Shown here piece by piece: positions 21,912-31,254 of a stretch of DNA of 64,000 nucleotides; positions within the stretch are counted from its first letter, which is position 1, and every line of letters begins with the position of its first letter. Source of the stretch: Prorocentrum cordatum (Eukaryota; Sar; Dinophyceae; Prorocentrales; Prorocentraceae); assembly GCA_963575745.1 (NCBI GenBank), contig CAUYUJ010022093.1:526831-590830 (forward strand), in the 5' to 3' direction. The notes under the pieces are model-generated. The model did not search any database, was not told the DNA's origin, and was given only the letters and a program-made list of their open reading frames with translations. A program made the position numbers and the translations under genes.

Positions 21912-22973
21912 ATGTCGTCCGCTGGAGCGCCGTGGCGGCGCGCAGGCGCCGACGCTGCTGGAGGAGGCGACCAGCAGCAGCCTTGGCCGTGCGTGGCCAC
22001 GCGGCTCTGCGGCTTCCGCACCAGCTTCCCGTCGAGGACCACGTGCTGGAAGTGCGGGCGCGACCGCCAATGTCGCCTGCAGCCTGCCGCCGAGCCGAAG
22101 GCCAAGGCCCCCGCCCGCGCCCCGTCTGCTGGGCGCCGCCGTCGCTCGGCTGCTCCTCCTGCTGGCCAGCGTGCTGGGGAGCCCGCTGCTGCTGGGCCCA
22201 CCGAAAGTCCTGCGGTCGCCAGGGCGCGAAAGGGCTTGGCAGCCTTGCAGGACCTGCAGTACGATGCTGACCACCCCCTCGTCATCGCCGCGGCCCGTGA
22301 GTTGGCCACGCTGGAGGCAGAGGACCGCAAAGCTCAGCCCCCCGACGTCCTCCTCCGCACGCTCCAGAGCCGCCTGGCCGAGGCTCGGGGTGATTACGAA
22401 CAGGCTGGTGCAGCTTTGGAGGCCGCCGAGACCCAGGTTGCGAGCCTCCGCGCGCAGAAGGAGCAGCTCGGCGCCACCATCATGGGCTTGGAGGAAGAGG
22501 TCGCGGCAGCCCAGCGTGCCGTGGCAGCCTCTGCGGCATCTGGAGGCGTGGATCTGGCGAACCTCGCCACCAACTTGTGCGGCTTGCAGACTTTGCTCAG
22601 CGCCGCCCCTGCTGCTGCTGCCAGCGGCCAGGGGATTGCCCTGCTCGAGTCCATCCAGGCCCAGGTTCTGGCCATGGGCGCTGCCTTCCCAGCTGCACAA
22701 GCCCTGCGGGTCGCGCCAGGATCCGAAGAGGTGGCCCCTGCTGCTGCCACCCCCGCCGCAGCCGCCACGGGCCCACTTGCGGTCTCTGGCCTACGGGCGC
22801 CGCCTGCTGCTGCGCCTGCCGCTGGGCCACCCGCTGCGCCACCAGCAGCACCACCAGCCCCAGCAGCCGTGTCTGCAGTTGCAGTTCCAGGTTTGCAGTC
22901 AGCCTTTTTTCGCCCCGCAGCTGGAGGCGGAGGAGCGCTTTCCGGGGAAAACGCGGGCATGGACGATGGTTAG
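21912..22973 (+). CDS. LINE ORF1: zinc-finger, coiled-coil RNA-binding protein
   Basis: 353 codons from ATG 21912 (a purine at -3) to TAG 22971-22973. Residues 25-49 form a RanBP2-like zinc finger: W25, C27, C33, then SRTTCWKCG with C45 and C48. Residues of about 143-207 are Ala/Glu/Gln-rich heptads predicted as a coiled coil. The tail is Pro/Ala-rich. By analogy with other LINE ORF1 products it would bind element RNA and multimerise. The frame is open upstream to 21735, so an earlier start is possible; 21912 is chosen because the upstream part reads as Arg/Ala-rich non-protein-like sequence. Confidence 0.7.
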   Translation: MSSAGAPWRRAGADAAGGGDQQQPWPCVATRLCGFRTSFPSRTTCWKCGRDRQCRLQPAAEPKAKAPARAPSAGRRRRSAAPPAGQRAGEPAAAGPTESPAVARARKGLAALQDLQYDADHPLVIAAARELATLEAEDRKAQPPDVLLRTLQSRLAEARGDYEQAGAALEAAETQVASLRAQKEQLGATIMGLEEEVAAAQRAVAASAASGGVDLANLATNLCGLQTLLSAAPAAAASGQGIALLESIQAQVLAMGAAFPAAQALRVAPGSEEVAPAAATPAAAATGPLAVSGLRAPPAAAPAAGPPAAPPAAPPAPAAVSAVAVPGLQSAFFRPAAGGGGALSGENAGMDDG

Positions 22974-25215
22974 GCGGCGTGGGCAGCGTGGTGCTGCACG
23001 GCGAGGAGCTCACCTTGTCACGTACAATTGTTCGTCCTGGGGGTCGTGCCGTGAATTTTTGGAGCTATGTCGCCCTGATGTTCAGGCTGTCGCAGCGCAA
23101 GAGCTTCGTATTGATGGGGACGAAGTTCGGCGTGCTGAGGGATGGGCAGCCCGAAATGGTTGGCATGCTATTATTTCTTCTTGCAGGCGTCTGGAGTCTG
23201 GGCGGCCATCCGCTGGGGTCGGACTCTTCATCAGGCGCCATATCAACGTTTCCACTTTGCCTGGGTGCTCGGCAGCTCCTGGGTCTTTCGAGCTGGCGCC
23301 GCACTTCTGCGTCGCGTGCCACGCGGACTTCGGCATCAAGGGCGGCCTGATCCTCGTCTCTGCCTACTTCGAGGTTGACAAGTGGGTGGACGTGAACGCC
23401 TACAGGCTGTTCGACATTTCACTGGCGCTGCGCGGCTGGAACAGGCCCATCGCCATGGCCGCCGACTGGAACTGTGCCCCCGAGGCGCTCCAGGACCACG
23501 GCTTCTTGGACTACATCCCTGCCCGGCCCGTTGCTCGGCCTCGCGGGGAGAACGTTGGAACTTGTCGCAGCGCCAAGGGAAACTACAGCAACATCGACTA
23601 CTGGTTGACCAGTCTCTCGATCGCCGGCGCTATGTCCGAGCCGCAGCCAGTGCCAGGCTGGCCCGCTGCCCCTCACTTCCCCGTGGAGGTGTGGCTCGAC
23701 GCCCGCGCTAAGGCCACAAAGTTCCTCATGCTGTCTGGGCCCGCCAGCTTCCCGAAGCAGGCTCCCGACGAGGACGCCGCCATAGCCACCGTGCACGACC
23801 ATGTCGACGTGATCCAGGCCGACGTAGAGCTGGGGGGCCACGCGTCCGCTGCCCAGGCGCAGTGCAGGCTGGACGGCTTGTATGGCACGTTCATCGCGGC
23901 GGCGGAGACGGAGCTCGTGGACCTGTACGGCGTTGCCGCTGATCGGTCCAGGTACTGCGGCCGCTCGGCCAAAGTCAGGTACGCGTGGAAGCAGGCAGGC
24001 GGCCCCCCCTCTGGCCCGCACCCTGCTGCAGTGCCTGATGCGCGCCGAGCCCGCAGGTTGGCCCAAGCCGCTGCTGACGTAATCCAAGCAGGACCTCTTC
24101 GGCGTCATGATCTCGTTCGCCTCGAGAGGCTGGTGACAGCAGGCGCGGAGCGACGCTGCACCTCGGACCTGTGCCGCACCGTGGTCGGCCTGCTGAGACA
24201 GCTGTTCCCTGTCGTGCGCCGTTTCCTGGATGCCGGCCAGGCCGCCTTTCAGCAATGGTGCACGTCTTCGGCCACAGCAACGTCGGCAGCGCAGGATGAT
24301 GGCCAGCTTGGGCGTGAGAGGATCTTGGTGGTGCCGGGTGCCGAGTGCGCCGGGCCTCTGGATGGTGCCGGGTGCCGGGTGCGCCGGGCCTGCCCCCGCA
24401 CCAACACCATGGACTGCGACCTGGGCCCCCTGCAAGAGCTAGACGGCGGCGATTACGACATGGGCTTCAGCGTTGCGCCTGCTGCCCCTCAGGCGACCCC
24501 TCTTCACCAAGGGCTGGCACAGAGGCATGCTACCACCATGGAGGGCGAGCTCGACCCCATGGCGGATGCCTTCCTGGACGACCCCGACATGGACGGGGGC
24601 GGCCTCTGCGACGACAGCGGCTTCGGCATCCCATGGCAGCAGGTCGGCCCACCTGGTGCAAGTGGCGCCAATCTTCGGGTGGGGTCGAGCTCTTCGGCCA
24701 GTGTTGATTTCGTAAACGACGGGTTCGGCATCCCTTGGCAGCAGGTCGGCCCGCCCGGTGAAAGGGGCGCCCACCTCCGTGTGGGATCGAGCTCTTCGGC
24801 CAGCGTTGAGTTCGTGAACGACGGGTTCGGCATCCCTTGGCAGCAGGTCGGCCCGCCCGGTGGAAGGGGCGCCCACCTCAGTGTGGGGCCGTGCTCTTCG
24901 GCCAGTGTTGAATTCTTGAACGACGGGTTCGGCGTCCCTTGGCAGCAGGTCGGCCCGCCTGGTGAAAGGGGCGCCCACCACCGTGTGGGGCCGTGCTCTT
25001 CGGCCAGTGTTGCGTTCGTGAACGACGGGTTCGGCATCCCTTGGCAGCAGGTCGGCCCGCCTGGTGAAAGGGGCGCCCACCTCCGCGTGGGGTCGAGCTC
25101 TTCGCCGAGTGTTGAGTTCGTGAACGACGGCTTCGGCGTCCCAGGGCGGCCAGGCGTCCTGCCCGGGGGCGAGAGGTCGCCCGCGGGGACCTCAGCGTCG
25201 ACGCAAGCTGTGTGA
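22966..25215 (+). CDS. LINE ORF2 part 1: APE-like endonuclease, linker and 34-aa repeats
   Basis: The ATG at 22966 sits in ATGGTTAG, overlapping the ORF1 stop. Residues 17-240 are an exonuclease-endonuclease-phosphatase fold with the expected residues: N21 (LVTYNC), E46 (AQEL), D167 and N169 (ADWN), D211 (SNIDYW) and H237 (PHFP). It would nick target DNA for target-primed reverse transcription. Residues of about 551-720 are five 34-residue tandem repeats. The frame ends at TGA 25213-25215 (codon 750). In the 39-bp repeat that spans the stop, the matching codon is glycine (GGA/GGG) in the other copies, so this is a one-base nonsense change rather than a real end. Confidence 0.75.
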   Translation: MVRRRGQRGAARRGAHLVTYNCSSWGSCREFLELCRPDVQAVAAQELRIDGDEVRRAEGWAARNGWHAIISSCRRLESGRPSAGVGLFIRRHINVSTLPGCSAAPGSFELAPHFCVACHADFGIKGGLILVSAYFEVDKWVDVNAYRLFDISLALRGWNRPIAMAADWNCAPEALQDHGFLDYIPARPVARPRGENVGTCRSAKGNYSNIDYWLTSLSIAGAMSEPQPVPGWPAAPHFPVEVWLDARAKATKFLMLSGPASFPKQAPDEDAAIATVHDHVDVIQADVELGGHASAAQAQCRLDGLYGTFIAAAETELVDLYGVAADRSRYCGRSAKVRYAWKQAGGPPSGPHPAAVPDARRARRLAQAAADVIQAGPLRRHDLVRLERLVTAGAERRCTSDLCRTVVGLLRQLFPVVRRFLDAGQAAFQQWCTSSATATSAAQDDGQLGRERILVVPGAECAGPLDGAGCRVRRACPRTNTMDCDLGPLQELDGGDYDMGFSVAPAAPQATPLHQGLAQRHATTMEGELDPMADAFLDDPDMDGGGLCDDSGFGIPWQQVGPPGASGANLRVGSSSSASVDFVNDGFGIPWQQVGPPGERGAHLRVGSSSSASVEFVNDGFGIPWQQVGPPGGRGAHLSVGPCSSASVEFLNDGFGVPWQQVGPPGERGAHHRVGPCSSASVAFVNDGFGIPWQQVGPPGERGAHLRVGSSSSPSVEFVNDGFGVPGRPGVLPGGERSPAGTSASTQAV
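24616..25143 (+). repeat. 102-bp (34-codon) tandem repeat inside ORF2
   Basis: Five full copies starting at 24616, 24718, 24820, 24922 and 25024, and a partial sixth from 25126. Each encodes DGFGIPWQQVGPPG then a Ser-rich half. The period is exact and changes keep the frame, so it arose while the frame was translated or very recently. Confidence 0.9.
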
Positions 25216-25467
25216 ACCCCTTCGTCGTTGCAAGTATCGACGCAAGCTGTGGGGGCCCCGTCGTCGTCGCAAGCGACGCAAGCTGTGGGAACCCCTTCGC
25301 CGTCGCAAGCATCGACGCAAGCTGTGGGAACCCCTGCGTCGTCGCAAGCATCGACGCAAGCTGTGGGAATCCCTTCGTCGTCGCAAGCACCGACGCAAGC
25401 TGTGGGAACCCCTTCGTCGTCGCTAGCATCGACGCAAACTGTGGGAACCCCTTCGTCGCCCAGGCAT
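25198..25467 (+). repeat. 39-bp (13-codon) tandem repeat inside ORF2
   Basis: Seven copies of a unit coding STQAVGTPSSSQA, one shortened to 36 bp. It straddles the TGA at 25213-25215 and separates the endonuclease and RT halves of ORF2. Confidence 0.9.
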
Positions 25468-27549
25468 CGGTCACAGCCACATGGATATCATCCTGACTGT
25501 GCGCCTGGTGTGGACCTGTCCAACATTCAGGCGGCGAGCAGCGAGGCCGCGCACGTCGTCGTGGCCTGGCTGAACAACTTCGACCAGCAGCTGGAGTTGG
25601 AGGCCATGCGAGCTCGGCGAAAGTCTTTCGCCGACTGGGCCATGACGTGCGAGGAGGGGAGGATCAAGCCGCTGTTCTCCTTCACGAAGCCGCCTGGTGT
25701 CCCGCACTCGCAGGTCCTTCGGCATGGGCACAACACCACTGCTGCGCAGCACGTGGCCGACGACCAGATGGACGGCTGGGCCAACATCTGGAAGGCCTTG
25801 CCCGTCTCCACTGTTCCGCTGGCCGCGCAGGTCGCAGGGGCAGGCGAGGGCGAGCACGGCTTTGGACTGCGGCACTTGAGTGACTTTGGCGAGACGGAGG
25901 ACATTGCCAGCGCGATCGCCTCCCTGCCGAAGGCGGCCCTGCCAATCCCGCGCATCGCTGAGGTGCGCAAGGCTGCCAAGAGCTTCAAGTGGTACACTGG
26001 GCAGGGAGCCGGCAAGTTGGCGCCGAGATCGCTGAGCCTCCTCAGTGATGCCATGCTGTCGCTGCTCGTCTACATCATGTGGCTGGCCGAGCACTGGGAG
26101 AGGTGGCCGACCCAGCTCATGGCTGTCCACATCGTGCTGCTGGCCAAGCCGAAGGGAGGCTGGAGGCCGATCGCGCTTCTCCAGGCGGCCTACTGTGTGT
26201 GGTCGCAGGTTCAAGGCGACCAGCTGCGGGCCTGGCTTCTGGAGCACCAGAGGCCCTACTTCGCGCTGGCTGCTGGCAAGACCACGCTGGACGTAGCCTC
26301 GCGCGCGCTCGTGCATGCCGAGGCGGCCTTGGCCGACGGCGCTGGAGTCGTCACTGCCATCGCGGGCATCGAGAAGTGCTTTGACCGAGTTTGTTGGAGA
26401 CGTCTCGTCGAAGCGGCCCGGCAGCACGCCTTCCCTCGGCAACTGCTCGCTTGCGTTTTGGCCATGTATCGGGCTCCGCGACGGCTGGTATGGTTGCAGG
26501 CCACTTCGTATTCGGTGGTGGTGGATCGAGGAGTGCTTCCTGGCTGCAAGTTCGCCATGGCCTTCGTGCAGCTCCTCATGATCGCATCCATGGACGCCTT
26601 CGTAGAGCACACGGAGCAGCGGACCTTAGAGGCCAGCTTGAGCTTCCGTTTCTCTTTGGACATTTTTGCCGATGACCTTACGCTGCAGGTGGCCTGCCAG
26701 CTCAAGGCCCTGCAGCAGCTCTCCGTGGAGACCATCAAGATGCTGTGCGATACATTGCAGGACCTTGGCCTACCTGTGGCCAAGTCAATGGCCTGGCTCA
26801 CGGCGTCCGACGGCGTCCCGTGCCAGCGCATTGCACATCGACTTCGTGGGTACGGTTTCCAGGCGCAGTCGTGGCTGGAGGTCTTGGGCCTCGAGGTCGC
26901 CACGGGCAAGCCTGCTCAGTCCTCTGTGCTGCGGCGGCGTATACGCAAGGTGGCCAAACGAGGACGGCATTTCCGGAGGCTTGCGAACCTGGGCCTGAAG
27001 TTCAGGAAGGTGGCTCGTGCTGCGATCGGGCCAGCCATCACCTACGGCCTTGGGATTCTGGGCGCCGCCCCGCACGTGATCGCCAAGATGACTTCACTGG
27101 TGAAGCACGGCTGGGCCTCCATACCACGAGGCGGCTCCCACTGGATCGCCTCGCAGCTGGACGTCAACCCTGCCAGTCATCCCGCTTGTGTTGCTGTGGT
27201 TGGACCTATTCACAATTGGGCCTGCATGGCCCACGCTGGTGAAGTGCCCCATCACGTAATGCAGCGAGCCTGGCAGACGCAGTTTCTCAAGGTCACGGCG
27301 GCTGGCCGCCGCAACTGGTCACAGGTGATTGGGCCAGCGGGCGCGCTCGCGCGCTCTATGCAGCACCTTGGGTGGATTGGCTCCTCGGCCTTTGCAGTGC
27401 GCACGCGCTCGGGCGAGATCCTGGATCTGCGGGATGCCTCGCCGTCCGTCGTGAAGTGGCTCGCTCTTCAGGACTACGAGGCGGTGGAGTGGGCCAACTG
27501 GGCGCAGCGCGACGACGTCATGCCTGAAGTGCCTGGGCCGTCTCACTAG
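25216..27549 (+). CDS. LINE ORF2 part 2: reverse transcriptase
   Basis: Same frame as part 1. The RT core spans about 26040-26930. Motifs seen: HIVLLAKPKGGWRPIAL (fingers), motif A IEKCFDRV, motif B RGVLPGCKFA and motif C FADD (26665-26676). In motif A the position normally holding the first catalytic aspartate (xDxxKAFD in other LINEs) is glycine, GGC at 26365-26367, codon 1134. One A-to-G change from GAC would explain it, and it should abolish polymerisation. The FADD aspartates (codons 1236 and 1237) are intact. A thumb-like region follows. The frame stops at TAG 27547-27549 (codon 1528), but the same frame is open on both sides. Confidence 0.8.
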   Translation, partial: TPSSLQVSTQAVGAPSSSQATQAVGTPSPSQASTQAVGTPASSQASTQAVGIPSSSQAPTQAVGTPSSSLASTQTVGTPSSPRHRSQPHGYHPDCAPGVDLSNIQAASSEAAHVVVAWLNNFDQQLELEAMRARRKSFADWAMTCEEGRIKPLFSFTKPPGVPHSQVLRHGHNTTAAQHVADDQMDGWANIWKALPVSTVPLAAQVAGAGEGEHGFGLRHLSDFGETEDIASAIASLPKAALPIPRIAEVRKAAKSFKWYTGQGAGKLAPRSLSLLSDAMLSLLVYIMWLAEHWERWPTQLMAVHIVLLAKPKGGWRPIALLQAAYCVWSQVQGDQLRAWLLEHQRPYFALAAGKTTLDVASRALVHAEAALADGAGVVTAIAGIEKCFDRVCWRRLVEAARQHAFPRQLLACVLAMYRAPRRLVWLQATSYSVVVDRGVLPGCKFAMAFVQLLMIASMDAFVEHTEQRTLEASLSFRFSLDIFADDLTLQVACQLKALQQLSVETIKMLCDTLQDLGLPVAKSMAWLTASDGVPCQRIAHRLRGYGFQAQSWLEVLGLEVATGKPAQSSVLRRRIRKVAKRGRHFRRLANLGLKFRKVARAAIGPAITYGLGILGAAPHVIAKMTSLVKHGWASIPRGGSHWIASQLDVNPASHPACVAVVGPIHNWACMAHAGEVPHHVMQRAWQTQFLKVTAAGRRNWSQVIGPAGALARSMQHLGWIGSSAFAVRTRSGEILDLRDASPSVVKWLALQDYEAVEWANWAQRDDVMPEVPGPSH

Positions 27550-29040
27550 GATCCTGCTGGTGTCTGGCTTGCTCCTCTTCGTGTGCTGCTGACGGCAGGT
27601 GCTAAGGCCAAGAAGTGGGTCCTTGACCCCATTGCGCGTGCTGCTCTTCGAACTGCTGCTATTGGCGGCCACTTCTCCCAGCAGCGCCTGTACCAGTACG
27701 CCTACGCCTCCAGTCAGGACTGCCAGCGTTGCGCAGGTGTACCTGGTGCTTGCCATCATCGCTACTGGTGCTGCCCGGCTTTGGACGAGTATCGCGAGCA
27801 GGCCGTGGACGACGCGACGTTGCTGGCGGCGGCGGCTGCACCACCTGGGGACTTGCTCTACACGAGAGCCCTCTACCCGAACTCCTCTTTAACAGCCCTG
27901 CCTGCTCGGGATGATTCGGGAGCCTGGCACTATGATCGTGGAGCTCGGGCTGAACAGCTAGTGGTCACAGGCCAGGTGTTCACTGACGGGTCGTGCCGCA
28001 AGCTCCTATGCTGGGACATCGCGGCGCGCGCGGGCTGGGGCTTCGTCCTCGTGGGCGACAGAAGCTATCGCGGTGCCGTGTTCGGCCATTTGCCTGGGCC
28101 ACGGCAGACGTCGGCCAGAGCGGAGCTGCACGCCATCCTGCAGGTGCTGGTTGCAGGTGTGGCCCCGCTTCACATCTACACGGACTACCTCCCCTTCATT
28201 GACGGCCTCTCTCGAGGCAAGAGGTGGTGCACGGCGGCTGCTCGCGACAATGTCGATATATGGAAGCGGCTGTGGCACTACATCGAGGAGCACGGTGGCA
28301 CGGAGGCTGCCGGCGACAGGGGCCCCGCGCCCCTCACCTTCACCCACGTGCGTGGCCACCAGAAGGAGGACACGTGGGAGCGCAGGTGCAACGACCTCGC
28401 CGACCAGGCGGCCAAACGCGGGCGCAGGCTCCACGACCTGCCGTGCCGCGTGGTGCAGCACCACGGCCGCGCGCTGGACCGCGTGCGCCAGACCGCTGCA
28501 TGGATCGCCAGCGCGTCCAAGCTGCAGTGGACGGGCGCCGTCGCCGCCGACAGGGTCGAGGTCGCGAGGCGCCGCCCCGCGGAGCTCCGCCGGCGGTGGA
28601 GGGAGCAGCGCGGGCGGCCAGCGGCCGAGGCGCCGCCGCCTGCCGCCGCAGAAGGAGCTGGAGCTGACGGCCCCTGCGCGCCGCCTGCGGTGCCTGCGCC
28701 GCCTCTTTTCCCTCACGCCCTCCGCCTCCCTGTTCGTGGAAAACGGAATCGTTGGCAGTGTGAGCGATGCCCTGCGTTTGCCGCCTCCAAGGCGGGAGCG
28801 CGTCAACCTCAATGCTCGACCTGTCCTGTGGCCGAGGCGGCGGCCCTGTGGGGCCAAGGTTTTTCGTCGCGGGATGTGGCTGGCGCGGGGCCCGACGATG
28901 GCCCTGCGGCGCCCGGCGGAGCCTCGACCCCTTCCCCGTCCGCTGGTGACGGCCCCCCCGTGGCCGTGGTCGAGGGTTCTCAGGAGCCCGAGCCCGATGC
29001 AGAGCCGCCGGCCTCGAGCCTCGGTTCTGGAGGGCCCTGA
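27550..29040 (+). CDS. LINE ORF2 part 3: zinc motif and RNase H
   Basis: Continues in frame after the TAG (DPAGVW...). A CQRC...HHRYWCCP cysteine/histidine cluster at 27721-27777 matches the zinc-like motif found after the RT in many LINEs. RNase H type I follows with all four acidic residues: FTDGS (D, 27985-27987), ARAEL (E, 28123-28125), YTDY (D, 28183-28185) and NDLAD (D, 28402-28404). HVRGHQ matches the RNase H histidine motif. It would remove element RNA from the RNA-DNA hybrid. A C-terminal CERC...CSTC pair may bind a second zinc. Stop TGA 29038-29040. The best-preserved domain of the element. Confidence 0.8.
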   Translation, partial: DPAGVWLAPLRVLLTAGAKAKKWVLDPIARAALRTAAIGGHFSQQRLYQYAYASSQDCQRCAGVPGACHHRYWCCPALDEYREQAVDDATLLAAAAAPPGDLLYTRALYPNSSLTALPARDDSGAWHYDRGARAEQLVVTGQVFTDGSCRKLLCWDIAARAGWGFVLVGDRSYRGAVFGHLPGPRQTSARAELHAILQVLVAGVAPLHIYTDYLPFIDGLSRGKRWCTAAARDNVDIWKRLWHYIEEHGGTEAAGDRGPAPLTFTHVRGHQKEDTWERRCNDLADQAAKRGRRLHDLPCRVVQHHGRALDRVRQTAAWIASASKLQWTGAVAADRVEVARRRPAELRRRWREQRGRPAAEAPPPAAAEGAGADGPCAPPAVPAPPLFPHALRLPVRGKRNRWQCERCPAFAASKAGARQPQCSTCPVAEAAALWGQGFSSRDVAGAGPDDGPAAPGGASTPSPSAGDGPPVAVVEGSQEPEPDAEPPASSLGSGGP

Positions 29041-30247
29041 GCGGCTCCTGGCGTATAAAACGGGTGAGGCTCCGCAGCGAGGCCGAGCAGAGAGATCTCG
29101 ACCTCAAGAGGACGTGTGCTGGCCCTCTGCAGAGGCCGCACGGGTGCACGACTCCGTGGGGCCCAGACGTCCACCCTCCCCTCCGAGCAAGACTCGGGGG
29201 CCAGGAGTGCAAGGGGGAGAGCAGGGTTGACGGCAGTGGGGCCTCAGGGGGCCCGCGCTTCGAAGGCGCCGCGGGTTGGCGCCCCTGCCGCCCCGCCAAA
29301 GGCCTTCCGAGAGGCCCGGGAGTCCCAGGGGGGATCCCCCCCCCCCAGGAATGACAAGGCCTCTGGAGGCCAGCGGGAGTCCTGGGTCGCTCGGGGTGCC
29401 GTCCCTCCCGACCTCCCCCTCCCCGCTCACCACGGCCCTGTCAGGCCAGCTATAGCGCTGGAGGTCATGCCATCGTCCTTGCCGGGTCTGCCCTTGCATC
29501 CTGCCGCCGCTGTGGGGCCAGGGCCCAGCCGTCGGCCCCGCGGTCCCGTCTTTGGGGAGTCTGCTCGGGTCTTGCATCCAGCAAGGACGCTACATATCTT
29601 AGAGCCCTCGAGGCGGGTAAGGACCCGATCTCGGGGGAATGGAGGGGCGAGCCTCGCCCTCTCCAGTCTTCTGATGACGCTTGCTTTTGGCTTCGTCTTC
29701 GGTAATTCGCCTGGCTTTTGCTTCGTGTTTTGCCTCTGCTTCGTGCTGCGCTCGCTCGTCTCGCCCTAATATTCTGCGCCTGCCTTTCTCCTGTCTCGGC
29801 GCACCTGACATGCCACGGTGGTGCCTCCTCTTCCTCCTCCTCCTCCTCCTCATCTTCCTCCTCCTCCTCCCCCACCTTGTCCTTGTTTTTCTCCCCCTTC
29901 CCCCCCGAGGGTCCCCAGGCCCCCAACGCCGGGGCTCGTCGCAGCGTGCACCCCCAGAGGTCTGCACCCCTTCCGCAGCACCGGCCTTTCCTCGCGAGCC
30001 CTTGCTTATGCTTGACGGCCCCGGGTCCAAAAGGGGCTCTGACGACTCGGCGAGGTATAGCTGGTTTCCCCAGCGCCTCCCCGGCGCCCGAGGCGCCCGT
30101 GCGTCGAAGCGCCCCACGGCGGGGCCGACACCGGCTGCACGCAGGCAGACTTCAGAAGCTCCCCTCTCGCAGTCCCCCCCCTTTTCGTTCGGGCCACGAC
30201 TCGGGTCTGCAGCGGCCACTCGGGACGTCCGGGGCATCCCCAGCACG
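29041..30247. other. No gene seen
   Basis: LINE 3-prime UTR or flank, then GC-rich DNA with a short CTC tract at 29826-29875. No gene supported. Confidence 0.5.
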
Positions 30248-30255
30248 CTCCAGGC

Positions 30256-30417
30256 TTAGGTCGGGCATGTTCTCCTACAGGCGGACTTTGGACGGCAAAT
30301 AAACAATATTCAAGCCATACTCAAACATAGTTGAAACAAACAAGGGAAAAATAAGCCCCCAGACCAGATCCTACTATTTTTGAATCTTCCCACTGTAGAA
30401 GGACATGCCCGACTTAA
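30256..30417. mobile_element. hAT-like MITE, copy 1 (162 bp)
   Basis: 25-bp terminal inverted repeats (30256-30280 and 30393-30417) that match at 22 of 25 positions; left end TTAGGTCGGGCATGTTCTCC. Flanked by CTCCAGGC (30248-30255) and CTCGAGGC (30418-30425), an 8-bp near-duplication. The interior is AT-rich (TATTCAAGCC, CAAACATAG). The same termini and A-rich interior appear at 50307-52470. An 8-bp target duplication is typical of hAT elements; no transposase is present. Confidence 0.75.
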
Positions 30418-30425
30418 CTCGAGGC

Positions 30426-31254
30426 CCTGGGTGAGGCGCAGCTGCTAGAAAAAAAACATCCCGAGGCTGACAGACGGCCGAGCACCAACGAGAAGACGCC
30501 GAGGGGCAGGCCGGACGAGGCCCCCTCTCGCCCGACCCGATGCTCCCCAGAGGTGCTGCGAGAGCCCCAGACCCCCGAGGTCGTGACTTTCTCGCAGAAG
30601 GTCGACCTCCAGGGGCCTGGACCCCTTCCAGGGCTCCGGTCTTCCACTCCGCGTCGGTTTGCGACGGCCCCGAGGCCCCAAAGGAGGGCCCCTCGAGGCC
30701 GAACGTCCGAACCTAGCGAGAAACACCTCCCGCTTGGACTCTCTCGCGCCGCGAGGGGGTCTGGGGCGCCCGCGGGCCTCCGAGTACGGCGGCGGCGCCC
30801 GCGCTGAGCGCGCGCGCGGCGAGCAGCGGCGGCGCCAGCCCCGGGCCCCGCGGCCTCGGCCGCGGTGCCACGGCGGCGGCGAACGACGAGCGGCGGCCGC
30901 GGCGAGGAGGGCGACGGCGAGGACGAGCGGCCCCTGCGACCCTGGCGTCAAAAATGTTCTCACGCAAGGGCGCTCCGTGGGGCGCGACGTCGTGGCGGGC
31001 GCTCAGAGAGGGGGGAGCAAGGTGCCTCTTTGGGGCCCTCAAAGGCCCCCCCAATTGGGCCCCAGAGGGCCCCTAATGGGGGCCCCGAGAGGGCCCTTTC
31101 CTGCAGCCCTCGCTGCCCCCCCATTCATCGCCGCCCATGCATTCGCGCCCAAGCTTTCGCCCGGCTTCGGGCTCCGGGACCATCACAGATTGATCCGGCT
31201 CGGGAAACTCCGGTTGTGATTTGTCGCGATGTTGAAACTGTTTCGCAACGTCAG
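30426..31254. other. No gene seen
   Basis: GC-rich, with GAGCGC and CGGCGG runs. Nothing supportable. Confidence 0.5.

Larger units (their letters stand above)
21666..29040 (+). mobile_element. LINE retrotransposon (ORF1 + EN-RT-RNase H ORF2), decayed
   Basis: A non-LTR element with an ORF1 zinc-finger/coiled-coil protein and an ORF2 holding an APE-type endonuclease, reverse transcriptase and RNase H in that order. This is the architecture of the I/Tad/R1-like LINE groups. ORF1 and ORF2 overlap by 8 bases. ORF2 keeps one frame from 22966 to 29040 apart from TGA at 25213-25215 and TAG at 27547-27549, so it is probably recent but dead. The 5-prime boundary (set here after the CTC tract) and the 3-prime end are not defined; no poly(A) tail or target duplication is visible. 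It lies in the same orientation as gene X. Confidence 0.85.

Noticed and set aside
29050-29065. GTATAAAAC as a TATA box
   Set aside because: Dinoflagellate promoters generally lack TATA boxes, and the site lies just after the LINE stop with no gene downstream.
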